Positions 1-7,350 of a stretch of 13,374 nt of DNA are shown here, piece by piece. The stretch spans positions 1-13,374 of the forward strand of contig VAZT01000002.1 in NCBI GenBank assembly GCA_005884825.1, written 5' to 3'. Below the pieces are notes generated by a model. It was not told the origin of the DNA. It saw nothing but the letters and a program-made list of their open reading frames with translations, and did no database searches. The position numbers and the translations under genes were made by a program. The stretch comes from Alphaproteobacteria bacterium (lineage in GTDB: Bacteria; Pseudomonadota; Alphaproteobacteria; ATCC43930; CGMCC-115725). Every line of letters starts with the position of its first letter. Position 1 is the stretch's first letter.

Positions 1-501
1 TTTGGCATCGAGGTTCGATAACGGCTCGTCGAACAGGAAGACTTTGGGGTTGCGCACAATCGCGCGCCCCATCGCGACGCGCTGGCGCTGGCCGCCGGAA
101 AGCTGCTTTGGCCGGCGGTCGAGAAGGTCGGTGATGTCGAGAATGCGGGCGGCGTTCTGTACGCGCTCTCTTATTTCCGCCTTTGGGAATTTCTTCAGCC
201 GAAGGCCAAAGGACATGTTCTCGAACACCGTCATATGCGGGTAGAGCGCATAATTCTGGAACACCATCGCGATGTCCCGGTCTTTGGGCGGCACATCATT
301 GACCAGCTGGTCGCCGATATAAATCTCGCCCGAGGTCGCTTCCTCGAGCCCCGCGATCATGCGCAGGGTCGTGCTCTTGCCGCAGCCGGAGGGCCCGACG
401 AGCACGATGAACTCGCGGTCGGAGATGTCGAGATCGATCCCCTGGACGGCAGGAGTGCGGTCGAACGTCTTGACGATGTTGCGGAGCGCGACTTGCGACA
501 T
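1..501 (-). CDS. Carbohydrate-type ABC transporter ATPase (UgpC/MalK-like), 3' end cut off by window edge
   Basis: This is the ATP-hydrolysing subunit of an importer; it would sit on the cytoplasmic face and drive the two permeases encoded just upstream. The 167 codons in view start at the ATG whose complement is at 499-501 and run off the left edge. All nucleotide-binding motifs are seen in order: Walker A GPSGCGKST (residues 36-44), the Q-loop in VFQNYALYPHM (Gln82), signature LSGGQRQR (134-141), Walker B VFLFDEP (154-160) and the D-loop SNLD (162-165). The pattern YALYPHMTVFENMSFGL is typical of the MalK/UgpC/MsmK subfamily, which normally has about 350-370 residues with a C-terminal TOBE-type regulatory domain. 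That domain would lie outside the window. The start is 3 bp after the stop of the upstream permease, so translation is probably coupled. The sugar or polyol transported cannot be read from this subunit. Confidence 0.95.
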   Translation of the reverse strand, partial: MSQVALRNIVKTFDRTPAVQGIDLDISDREFIVLVGPSGCGKSTTLRMIAGLEEATSGEIYIGDQLVNDVPPKDRDIAMVFQNYALYPHMTVFENMSFGLRLKKFPKAEIRERVQNAARILDITDLLDRRPKQLSGGQRQRVAMGRAIVRNPKVFLFDEPLSNLDAK

Positions 502-504
502 ATT

Positions 505-1425
505 CTACCCTTTCGTGGCGCCGGCGGTCAGGCCGGAGATGTAGTAGTCCATCAGAAACGCGTAGATGATCAACGGCGGCGCCGCCCCGAGCAACGCGCC
601 GGTCATGATCTGCCCCCAGGCATAGACATCGCCGCGGATGAGTGTGGTCACGATGCCGACCGGCAAAACGAGCTGGTCGGCCGACGTCGTGAAGGCGAGG
701 GGGTACAGGAAATTCGCCCACGAGACCGTAAAGGTGAAGATCATCGCTGCGATGATCCCGGGGATCGCCACCGGGATGAAGATGCGGGTCAGCATCTGCA
801 TATATCCGGCGCCGTCGATCAGCGCCGCCTCATCCAACTCCTTCGGAATGCTCGAGAAATAGCCGATCATCAGCCAGGTCGCGAACGGAACCGTCAAGGT
901 CGGATAGAGAACGATCAGCACCCACCAATGGTTGATGAGCTCGATCCCGGTCTTGTCATGGATGTAAGCGAAAGTCTTGAACAACGGGATGAACAGCAGC
1001 GATTCCGGTATCAGGTAGGTCAAGAACACGCCGGTCGCCAAAGTCGCCGAACCCCAGAACCGCATTCGCGCCAAGGCAAACGCGGCGAAGATGCTGACCA
1101 CCATTGTGATCGACACCACGCAGACCGATACAATTGCCGAGTTGCGGAAGAATATCAGAAATTGGTTCTGGGTGAGCAGGTCGATGTAGTTCGAGAGGGT
1201 GGGATGATAGACCCACCACGGATTGGTTGCTGCCGAGATCTCCGCGCTCGACTTGAGCGACGTGATAAACATGTAGACGGGCGGGGTCAGGAAGAAAATC
1301 ACGAACAGGATCAGGAAGAAATAGGACCAAAAGAGCGCTCTGCGCCGGCCGCGAGAAATGCTGCCGGAGCGGGCTCGGCCGGCCTGGCCGGCCGTCGCTT
1401 CCGCCGTTGCCGTCGTCATTGTCAT
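505..1425 (-). CDS. ABC sugar transporter permease, MalG-type inner-membrane subunit
   Basis: This 306-residue integral membrane subunit would form half of the translocation pore. After a basic cytoplasmic tail (RGRRRA, residues 25-30) there are about six hydrophobic segments, the first at roughly 31-55. The EAA loop that docks onto the ATPase is clear: DEAALIDGAGYMQMLTRIFIP at 198-218, with the conserved EAA and G spacing. The C-terminus ISGLTAGATKG matches the usual MalG-subfamily ending. The start ATG overlaps the stop of the MalF-like gene by 4 bases (ATGA, 1422-1425), a standard sign of translational coupling. A second ATG two codons in could also serve. The family imports sugars, polyols or glycerol phosphate; the substrate here is unknown. 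Confidence 0.95.
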   Translation of the reverse strand: MTMTTATAEATAGQAGRARSGSISRGRRRALFWSYFFLILFVIFFLTPPVYMFITSLKSSAEISAATNPWWVYHPTLSNYIDLLTQNQFLIFFRNSAIVSVCVVSITMVVSIFAAFALARMRFWGSATLATGVFLTYLIPESLLFIPLFKTFAYIHDKTGIELINHWWVLIVLYPTLTVPFATWLMIGYFSSIPKELDEAALIDGAGYMQMLTRIFIPVAIPGIIAAMIFTFTVSWANFLYPLAFTTSADQLVLPVGIVTTLIRGDVYAWGQIMTGALLGAAPPLIIYAFLMDYYISGLTAGATKG

Positions 1426-2351
1426 GCCTCGTTTCCGCGGCGGCGCACATTGCGCAAGATAAAGAACGCCGCGACTGCGAGGATCGGGGCCATGAACAGC
1501 GATACCGAGGCGCCGAGCGGAATATCGTTCCCCTGGATCGCCAAGGTGAATGCCCAGGTGGCGAAGACGTGCGTCTGGTCGACGGGTCCGCCATTGGTGA
1601 GGATCTTGACGATATCAAAATTAGCAAAGGTTACGATCAGCGAGAACAATGCCGTGATCTGGATGATGTTGCGCATCATCGGCAGGTTGATATACCAGAT
1701 CTTTTGAAGCCAATTGGCTCCGTCGATCGCGGCGGCCTCGTGCAGTTGTTCGGGGACCGATTTGAGCGCCGCGAGATACATGATCATGAAGAACGGCGAT
1801 CCGACCCACACATTGACCAGGATCACGCAGAAGCGCGCCCAATAGGGATTGCCTAGCCAAGCCAGCTGCGGCATGCCTAGATGGGCGAAGACCCAGTTGA
1901 ACGCGCTGTACGAGGGATCGAACAGCCAGAGCCAGGCGAGCGTGCTCATCGCCGGCGGGATTACCCAAGGGATCAGCAGCATGCCGCGCCATTTGCGTTG
2001 CCCTTGGGCCGGCAGATTGTGGACGAAATGGGCGACGATAAAGCCGACCACAGCCTTGAAGATGACGGCGGTGATCGCGAACAGCAGCGACTGCTCGACC
2101 ACCATCCAAAATGTGTTGCGCCGGAACAGGAACTCGAAATTCCCGAAGCCGACAAAGCGCTGCATCGACTTGTTCAAGGTTGCAAGATGGATCGAATAGA
2201 ATGCCGGGTAGACGACCAAGCACAGGACGATCGTGATCAGGGGCAACGCCATCAAGAATGCGATCGTCGATTTGCGGCGCGCGAATTTGTGGAGGGTGAG
2301 TTGTCCGCTTCGCGCGGGAACACGAAGATCACGGGCTACGACGTCTGCCAT
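1422..2351 (-). CDS. ABC sugar transporter permease, MalF-type inner-membrane subunit
   Basis: This 309-residue permease pairs with the MalG-like subunit. Hydrophobic segments begin at about residues 30-50 and continue through the protein. The ATPase-docking loop is HEAAAIDGANWLQKIWYINLP (204-224), and the GNPYWARFCVILVNVW and LTNGGPVDQTHVFATW stretches are typical of the short MalF/UgpA type. It lacks the large periplasmic P2 insert of enteric MalF, so it is the usual size for alphaproteobacterial sugar permeases. The start is supported by a strong Shine-Dalgarno sequence (AAAAGGAG) 7 nt upstream. It is the first gene of the operon in view. These operons often place a periplasmic binding-protein gene just before this permease, but here the preceding 337 bp are gene-free and the next gene upstream is an unrelated ClC transporter. 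Confidence 0.95.
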   Translation of the reverse strand: MADVVARDLRVPARSGQLTLHKFARRKSTIAFLMALPLITIVLCLVVYPAFYSIHLATLNKSMQRFVGFGNFEFLFRRNTFWMVVEQSLLFAITAVIFKAVVGFIVAHFVHNLPAQGQRKWRGMLLIPWVIPPAMSTLAWLWLFDPSYSAFNWVFAHLGMPQLAWLGNPYWARFCVILVNVWVGSPFFMIMYLAALKSVPEQLHEAAAIDGANWLQKIWYINLPMMRNIIQITALFSLIVTFANFDIVKILTNGGPVDQTHVFATWAFTLAIQGNDIPLGASVSLFMAPILAVAAFFILRNVRRRGNEA

Positions 2352-2688
2352 CCCTCAACTCCTTTTGTGGCGTCGGCCGGGGCACTGCCGCCGCCACCCG
2401 TTCTGATTCAGGAACTCTACCTGCGCCTGGACGCACCCTTGCGCCTTTCGCCCGGATGACATCACGGACGCGGCTCGATCGGTCGCGTTGTTAACGGTTT
2501 GCCGCCCCGCGCGCAATGCCCAGCGTCGTCGCCGCACGTAGGCGGTCATCATAGGGCGGTTGTTTTCAACACGGTACGTCTCGGCGAAGGCCGTTCTCTC
2601 CGAGCAGAGCCCTCGCCTAGAAAACCCGCTCGGCTCGATAAGGGTTGCATCTATTCTAACGCACCAATGCGAAAATTTCGTCGCCTTT
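2352..2688. other. 337-bp gene-free leader between ClC gene and ABC operon; probable promoter/operator region
   Basis: No protein-like reading frame is convincing here. A minus-strand frame that spans it gives a low-complexity Arg/Ser-rich product and overlaps the ClC 3' end. Because the ABC operon starts just downstream, its promoter and control sites should lie here or read through from the ClC gene. I see two short inverted repeats with GTT/AAC arms (CGTTGTTAACG at 2486-2496 and GTTGTTTTCAAC at 2559-2570). There is also a small hairpin with GTTC/GAAC arms at 2400-2415, about 34 nt before the ribosome binding site. No good -35/-10 pair and no riboswitch class is recognisable by eye. Confidence 0.5.
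2359..2366 (-). promoter_or_regulatory. Ribosome binding site of the ABC permease operon
   Basis: AAAAGGAG on the minus strand lies 7 nt before the ATG of the MalF-like permease. It is the strongest Shine-Dalgarno match among the minus-strand genes here and fixes the start of the operon's first gene. Confidence 0.8.
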
Positions 2689-4563
2689 TTATGGTCGCTT
2701 GGGCCCGGTCGGGGTGTCTCCGGGAGCCGGGCTGAAGATGCCCGCATCATCCTGCCGCCCCCCGCGATGGCGCTCGAGCTCGTGGGCATAGCGGCGTAGA
2801 GCGTAGGCTTCGCTCATGTAGCCGATGATCCGACGGTCCTTTGGATTATCGACAACGGGTAGGGTCTCCTGCGCCGCTTGGCTGAACCTATCGAGCGCCG
2901 TGCGCAGGTCGTCGCTCGGCAGCAGGAACGGCGCCGGCTGCGAGACCAGGTCACCGACGGTCTTGCTCTCCTCTGCGTCGTTGACGACGCTGGGATCGCC
3001 AGGATCGATTATGCCGCAGAACCCGCCGCGGCCGTCGACGACGAAAACCTGTCTGATGCTGCCGGCCGGAAACCGTTTGCGGAGCCCGTCGATGGGCAGC
3101 TCGGCGGCGATGACCGCCGGATCGCGCCGCATCATCGGCCCGACCAGGAGCTCGTTGATCCAACCCACATCCTCGGGGCTGCGTATGCTCAACCCGCGCA
3201 AATGGAAGCGCCATGTCGCAAAGGAATAGCCGAACCAATGACGCACCGCGATCGCCGCGGTAACGACACCGACCATGACGCCGATCATCGCCGAAAATTC
3301 GCCGGTCGTTTCGAGCACGATCATGATCATCGTGACCGGAGCGCCGACGATCGCGGCGGCCACCGCGCCCATGCCGACCATGGCATAGACCAACGGATCG
3401 GCGCCGAACTGCGGGCCGAGCTGGACCAACCCGCTGCCGATGAAGCTGCCGAACAGGCTTCCGAGGAACAGCGAGGTGCTGAACAGGCCGCCGCGAAACC
3501 CGGCGCCGATCGATACGGCCGAGGCGAGGATTTTGGCGACGATTAAACCGGCGAGAAAGGCGAGATCGAAGCCGGAATGCAATGCCCGCATGATGCCGCC
3601 ATGCCCGCCGCCGAGAATTTGCGGAAACGGCACGGCAATCGCCCCGATAAGAAGGCCGCCGATCGCCGGCCGCGCCCAGCGCGGCACCGCGAGCGAGCGG
3701 AACAACGCTTCGGTCGAGGTCACCCCCTTCATGACGAGGATGCCCAGCCCGGCCGAGGCCAGGCCGAGGCAAAAAAATGCCGGATAATCGGAGGCGGAAA
3801 TGCTGATCTCGTGCCAGACGACAAAGATCGGGGTCGGGCCGACGAGGCCGCGAACGACCAACGCGCCGGTCAGCGCCGCGAGGCCGACCGGCGCCAAGGT
3901 CTGCAGCGTATAACTGCCGATGATCAGCTCGAAGGCGTAGAACGCGCCGGTCAGCGGGGCGTTGAAGGCAGCTGCGATCGCGCCGGCCGCGCCGCATCCG
4001 ACGAGCGTGCGGACGTCGTCACGCCGCAGCTCGACCGATCTGCCGAGCCGTGATGCGAGCGCCGCCCCCAGCTGGGTGTAGGCCGCCTCCATTCCCACCG
4101 AGGCTCCGAACCCGCCGGACAGCAGGGTCGCGGCAACCAGGCCAAGGCTGTCGGAAACCGACATCCGGCCGCCGAGCAGAGCGTTCGCCTCGATCGCGTC
4201 GACGATCTCGCGCGGCCGCCAGCGCCGCAACAGCATCAAAGACAAGCCGACGAGCAGCCCGCCGCAAACCGGCATCAGCAAGACCCGTGCGGGACCGAGA
4301 TCGATGTCGATCAGATGTTGGTCAGACCCAACTCCGAAAGCCACCCAACGCAGAAAAGCGAGCAGCAGGTCGATCAGCACCACCCCGACGCCGGCCACGA
4401 CGCCGGCCGCCAGTGCGAGCGCGAGCAGGAACAGCTCGCTGTCGCGCAACCGCCGCTCGGCGGGGAGCACCTGCTCCACCGTCGCACCGGTCCGCTCCGT
4501 TCTTTCGGCAGGCGCAATGTCGGCCACCGGCGAGCGGATAGGCGGTTCGCCCCGATGTGGCAA
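2689..4563 (-). CDS. ClC-family anion channel/transporter with C-terminal CBS-like regulatory region
   Basis: The ClC membrane domain spans about residues 43-455, followed by a roughly 165-residue cytoplasmic tail that looks like a CBS pair (for example IRQVFVVDGRGGFCGIIDPGD at 503-523 and LPVVDNPKDRRIIGYMSEA at 568-586). Seen landmarks are AFNAPLTGAFYAFE (199-212), ILGGGHGG (316-323), GAGFRGGLFSTSL (354-366), AAAIVGAPVTMIMIVLETTG (402-421) and a Tyr in FGYSFATW (444-451) where the E. coli protein has its anion-site Tyr. The external gating Glu appears kept as Glu159 in SVGMEAAYTQ. Other signature motifs are altered (see findings). ClC proteins move chloride or related anions, as channels or H+ antiporters. 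The frame has no ATG upstream of the first helix. It is open back to an in-frame stop at 4660-4662, so it must use TTG (4563) or perhaps GTG (4527), both without a clear ribosome binding site. The start is therefore uncertain. The gene is 105 bp downstream of the lyase gene. Confidence 0.88.
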   Translation of the reverse strand: MPHRGEPPIRSPVADIAPAERTERTGATVEQVLPAERRLRDSELFLLALALAAGVVAGVGVVLIDLLLAFLRWVAFGVGSDQHLIDIDLGPARVLLMPVCGGLLVGLSLMLLRRWRPREIVDAIEANALLGGRMSVSDSLGLVAATLLSGGFGASVGMEAAYTQLGAALASRLGRSVELRRDDVRTLVGCGAAGAIAAAFNAPLTGAFYAFELIIGSYTLQTLAPVGLAALTGALVVRGLVGPTPIFVVWHEISISASDYPAFFCLGLASAGLGILVMKGVTSTEALFRSLAVPRWARPAIGGLLIGAIAVPFPQILGGGHGGIMRALHSGFDLAFLAGLIVAKILASAVSIGAGFRGGLFSTSLFLGSLFGSFIGSGLVQLGPQFGADPLVYAMVGMGAVAAAIVGAPVTMIMIVLETTGEFSAMIGVMVGVVTAAIAVRHWFGYSFATWRFHLRGLSIRSPEDVGWINELLVGPMMRRDPAVIAAELPIDGLRKRFPAGSIRQVFVVDGRGGFCGIIDPGDPSVVNDAEESKTVGDLVSQPAPFLLPSDDLRTALDRFSQAAQETLPVVDNPKDRRIIGYMSEAYALRRYAHELERHRGGRQDDAGIFSPAPGDTPTGPKRP

Positions 4564-4668
4564 GAGCAGTCTGAACGGGTTGTTGCGGAAAAAGGGCAGA
4601 ACGACGGGGCCGGCTAGCCCTATCGGCGCCCCACATTCCGCTAGTTCGCGCTCTGGCCCTCAGCTCCG

Positions 4669-6048
4669 TCACGTCCCCTTGCCGTCCGCGTGCCGGGTCA
4701 GCACATGGTCGACCATCGCCGGCGCGGCGCCGAGATAGTTAGCGGGATCGGTCAACGAGGCGAGCTTCTCCGGACCGAGCAGTTCGGCGACGGCAGGGTT
4801 CTCCATCAATACGCCGAACAGCGGGCGGTCGGTCTCGATCGCGACGCGGCAGGCGTCATAGACGAGATCGTGCGCCTCGTTGCGGCCGGTGTATGGCGCC
4901 AAGCCCATCATCACCGCCTCCGCGACGATGAGCCCGTGCGTCGTCGCAAGGTTCCTCGCCATGCGGTCGGGGTCGACGATCAGGCCGCCGAGCATGAAAC
5001 GCGCCTGATGCAGCGCGCCTGCGGCAAAGCCGAACGCTTCGGGCAGCGCTACCCATTCGACATGCCACGGGCCGGTCGCCCGCTCGAAATCGCTGACGAC
5101 CGCATCGAGCACCAGCCCCGCGTGCTGGCGCAGCACCTTAGCCGCGGCCAGGATCAGCTCACACGAGATCGGGTTGCGCTTCTGCGGCATCGTCGAGCTC
5201 GAGCCGCGGCCTTCGATAAACGGTTCGGCCGCTTCGCCGAACTCGGTCGCCGACATCAGCATGACGTCGAAGGCGATCTTGCCGAGACTGCCGGCCAGCA
5301 GCGCCAGGATCTGGACGGTCTCGGCGATGCCGTCGCGGACGACGTGCCAGGTGATCGGCGGGTCGCCGAGGTTCAGCTCGCGGGCCAGCTCGGCGCGGGT
5401 CTCGAGGCTGCGCTCGCCATTGCCGAGCGAGGCCAAGGTGCCGGCGGCGCCGCCGAACTGGACCAGCAGCACCCGCGGGCGCAATTCGCGCAGCCGATCG
5501 GCATGGCGGTCGAGAGCGTAAAGCCAGACCGCCGCCTTGTAGCCGAACGTCACCGGCAGTGCGTGCTGCAGGTGGGTGCGCCCGGCCATCGGCGTGTCGC
5601 GGTATTTGCGCGCGAGCTCGGCGAGATGGCCGCGCGTCGCTGTCAGGTCCTGTTCGATCAGCGCGAGGCCCGCGCGGATCTGCAATACCGCAGCGGTGTC
5701 CATGATGTCCTGGGTGGTAGCGCCCCAATGCAAATAGCGCCCCGACTCACCCGCCAATTCGGCCATCTGGCGTACGAGCGGCAGGATCGGATAGCCGACC
5801 GTCTCGGTTTGGTTCTTCAGGCGCGCCAGGTCGAGCACCTCGCGGCCGCTCGCCAGCGCATTCGCCGCGTGCGTGATCGCATCGGCCGCCTCGGCCGGGA
5901 TGATCCCGAGCCTTCCCTGGGCGCGCGCGAGAGCTGCCTCGACCTCGATGCAGCGCGCGAGAAAGGCGTCGTCGCCGAACACCTGGCGCATCGGCGCGGT
6001 GCCGAACATGTCGGCGAAGATCGCGGAGTCGAGAGCGCCGATCGCCAT
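4669..6048 (-). CDS. Fumarate-lyase superfamily enzyme, PcaB-like (3-carboxy-cis,cis-muconate cycloisomerase / adenylosuccinate-lyase family)
   Basis: This 459-residue protein is full length for the family and would act as a cytoplasmic homotetramer. Conserved regions appear in order: YLHWGATTQDIMDT (105-118), AGRTHLQHALPVTFGYK (155-171), and the flexible catalytic loop GSSSTMPQKRNP (282-293), whose serine is the usual base. Stretches such as LRELRPRVLLVQFGGAAGTLASLG and the ending DPANYLGAAP resemble PcaB of the protocatechuate pathway more than purine-pathway PurB. However, no pca genes (pcaC, pcaG, pcaH) are in view, so the substrate is uncertain; many PcaB-like paralogues have unknown substrates. 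The start ATG is preceded by a weak AAGG. It lies 22 bp after the Bpt stop, suggesting one transcript. Confidence is high for the superfamily, moderate for PcaB-like and low for the exact reaction. Confidence 0.92.
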   Translation of the reverse strand: MAIGALDSAIFADMFGTAPMRQVFGDDAFLARCIEVEAALARAQGRLGIIPAEAADAITHAANALASGREVLDLARLKNQTETVGYPILPLVRQMAELAGESGRYLHWGATTQDIMDTAAVLQIRAGLALIEQDLTATRGHLAELARKYRDTPMAGRTHLQHALPVTFGYKAAVWLYALDRHADRLRELRPRVLLVQFGGAAGTLASLGNGERSLETRAELARELNLGDPPITWHVVRDGIAETVQILALLAGSLGKIAFDVMLMSATEFGEAAEPFIEGRGSSSTMPQKRNPISCELILAAAKVLRQHAGLVLDAVVSDFERATGPWHVEWVALPEAFGFAAGALHQARFMLGGLIVDPDRMARNLATTHGLIVAEAVMMGLAPYTGRNEAHDLVYDACRVAIETDRPLFGVLMENPAVAELLGPEKLASLTDPANYLGAAPAMVDHVLTRHADGKGT

Positions 6049-6070
6049 TGCGCCTTACACTTCCGCTATT

Positions 6071-6859
6071 TCAAAATTCCGTCCAGGCGCCATAGACCAA
6101 GCGCTCGAGTGCCGGGAAACGAGCCTTGTAGGCCATTTTCGGGCTCTCGGCGATCCAATAACCGAGATAGACGAAAGGCTGCCCATGGCGCCGGCATTCT
6201 TCGACGAGCCACAGGATACTCCACGTGCCGAGGCTGCGTTTCGGCTGCTGCGGATCGTAAAAGCTGTAGACTGCCGAGACTCCGTCGTCGAGCAGGTCGA
6301 CCAGCGATGCGGCGACGAGCTCTCCGGAAACATCGCGAGACTCGACTATCGCCGTCCGCACCGGCGTATCTTCGACCATGCCGTGATAGTCGCCATAGCT
6401 CATCGAGGCCATATCACTGTCGCTATGGCGAGAACGCTGGTAGGCCGAGAACAGCCGGAATTGCTCCGGCGTGGCACGCGCGCCCAGCAGGCGGGCGGAA
6501 AGATCGCGATTGGCGTTGCGGATGCGCCGGGTCGAGCGGGTATGGCTGAAGCGGTCGACGGCGATCCGCACCGGTACGCAGGAGGAGCAGCCGCGGCAGG
6601 CGGGCCGGTAGGCGAAGCCGTGGCTGCGGCGAAACCCAGCGCGGGACAGATCATCATAAAATAGGGCGGCGCCATTGCCGCCGAGCTCGACGATCAGCTT
6701 GCGCTCGGCACGACCCGCTATGTAGGGGCAGGTAATCGGCGAGGTCGCGAAGAACTGTCGAAACGGGGCGAGCCAACCTTCTTTCGCCGAAGCCGAGCGC
6801 GCTTCCCGCCGGAGCCATTCGCGTTTTTGTCGGTTCCCGGCCCCGGGCTTCAGATTCAT
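6071..6859 (-). CDS. bpt: Aspartate/glutamate leucyltransferase Bpt (bacterial N-degron aminoacyl-tRNA-protein transferase)
   Basis: Bpt moves leucine from Leu-tRNA to proteins with N-terminal Asp or Glu. This creates a primary N-degron that ClpS hands to ClpAP. The 262-residue product shows the family landmarks: TCPYIAGRAERKL (43-55), then LSRAGFRRSHGFAYRPACRG (71-90) running into a CxxCxxC cluster (Cys88, Cys91, Cys94) followed by VPVRI. The GNAT-like C-terminal half contains AVYSFYDPQ (196-204), SLGTWSILWLVE (209-220) and YLGYWIAESPKMAYKARF (231-248). Recognisable similarity begins at about residue 36 (QFFATSPITCPY), so there is an unusual basic extension of about 35 residues. No later ATG precedes the conserved part, so either the extension is real or a non-ATG start is used. 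Bpt is assigned over eukaryote-type arginyltransferase ATE1 by length and domain order. It lies downstream of the small exported-protein gene and 22 bp before the lyase gene. Confidence 0.92.
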   Translation of the reverse strand: MNLKPGAGNRQKREWLRREARSASAKEGWLAPFRQFFATSPITCPYIAGRAERKLIVELGGNGAALFYDDLSRAGFRRSHGFAYRPACRGCSSCVPVRIAVDRFSHTRSTRRIRNANRDLSARLLGARATPEQFRLFSAYQRSRHSDSDMASMSYGDYHGMVEDTPVRTAIVESRDVSGELVAASLVDLLDDGVSAVYSFYDPQQPKRSLGTWSILWLVEECRRHGQPFVYLGYWIAESPKMAYKARFPALERLVYGAWTEF

Positions 6860-6956
6860 CGCCCCGCCTCCTCGTTGCGCTGCGCGCTCGGATTCCGATT
6901 ATGGCTGAGAGCAGGCCGGAGGCGCCAGCCCAGAACGAGGTCCTGGGCGAACCCGT

Positions 6957-7277
6957 TCAGTGCGTCGGTCCGACCGTCCACCTGAATCCGGTCAAAATAT
7001 TCTCGTCGAACCGGCACTCGACGGCCAGATTCTGCGGCAGAGGCGCACCGGGCGGCAGGTCGGTGCGGACCCCCTCGGCCTTGGCGATGATCGTCGTCAG
7101 GCTGGTAGCCGCTGCGTCGCTCTTCGTGATGTCGATCGCCGCACTCGGATAGGCGCGGCGCATGATGTCGGCGCAGCGCTCGGCGAGCCCGATATCGCGC
7201 GGGACAACGCATGCCGCCGCAACGGAGCAGAGCACAGCGCAGAGGAGGGCAGTCGAAGCTTGTCGGAAAGGCGCCAT
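6957..7277 (-). CDS. Small exported protein, possible lipoprotein, function unknown
   Basis: I do not recognise the function. The 106-residue product starts MAPFRQ, followed by a hydrophobic stretch (about residues 7-22) ending in SVAAAC, so Cys23 could be a lipidated residue. The -3 position is Ala rather than the preferred Leu, so ordinary signal-peptidase-I export is equally possible. The mature part has two more Cys (35 and 88) that could pair. It ends in VECRFDENILTGFRWT, a pattern I associate with small periplasmic proteins of alphaproteobacteria; that recollection is not verified. The frame could begin 34 codons upstream (7379), but that extension is basic and unrelated to a signal sequence and would overlap the start of the divergent gene, so I prefer the ATG at 7277. 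A competing minus-strand frame at 6856-7212 is Arg-rich shadow. The gene is 97 bp upstream of bpt. Confidence 0.6.
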   Translation of the reverse strand: MAPFRQASTALLCAVLCSVAAACVVPRDIGLAERCADIMRRAYPSAAIDITKSDAAATSLTTIIAKAEGVRTDLPPGAPLPQNLAVECRFDENILTGFRWTVGPTH

Positions 7278-7337
7278 GGCGCCGATACTGCTCGGCCGCC
7301 CGGATAATTTCAAACGCGGCCCGCCCTTAATCGGGAT

Positions 7338-7344
7338 AAAGGGG
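7338..7344 (+). promoter_or_regulatory. Ribosome binding site supporting a TTG start
   Basis: The purine run AAAGGGG is followed by a 6-nt spacer and TTG at 7351. This is a better start context than the first in-frame ATG downstream (7405), and it avoids overlap with the divergent small exported-protein gene that an upstream start (7162) would create. Confidence 0.45.
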
Positions 7345-7350
7345 TTCGGC

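Noticed and set aside
235..1707. 490-codon plus-strand open frame opposite the ABC permease genes
   Set aside because: It is charged, His/Arg/Asp-rich low-complexity protein with no family pattern, lying antisense to two clear permeases. It is a GC-rich shadow frame.
2641..2700. TAGAAT as a -10 box for the ABC operon on the minus strand
   Set aside because: No acceptable -35 lies 16-18 nt upstream, and the site would give a leader of about 300 nt.
2355..2789. 144-codon minus-strand frame spanning the ABC leader region
   Set aside because: It overlaps the ClC 3' end out of frame, is Arg/Ser-rich with no family features, and has no ribosome binding site.
4606..4632. Possible hairpin terminator after the lyase gene (GGGGC/GCCCC arms with inner GGCTAGCC)
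   Set aside because: The T-run on the minus strand is more than 10 nt after the stem rather than directly following it, so it does not fit an intrinsic terminator.
4690..6549. 619-codon plus-strand open frame opposite the lyase and bpt genes
   Set aside because: The composition is that of an antisense shadow, with no domains, and the minus strand carries two complete recognised enzymes.
6856..7212. 118-codon minus-strand frame overlapping the bpt start by 4 bases
   Set aside because: The overlap looks operon-like, but the product is Arg-rich and protein-unlike. The other frame at 6957-7277 gives a signal sequence and a sensible mature protein.
7285..7313. TTGAAA-17-CAGTAT as a promoter for the small exported-protein gene, and GATAAT as a plus-strand -10
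   Set aside because: The first would start transcription at the start codon and matches only half of the -10; the second has no -35.
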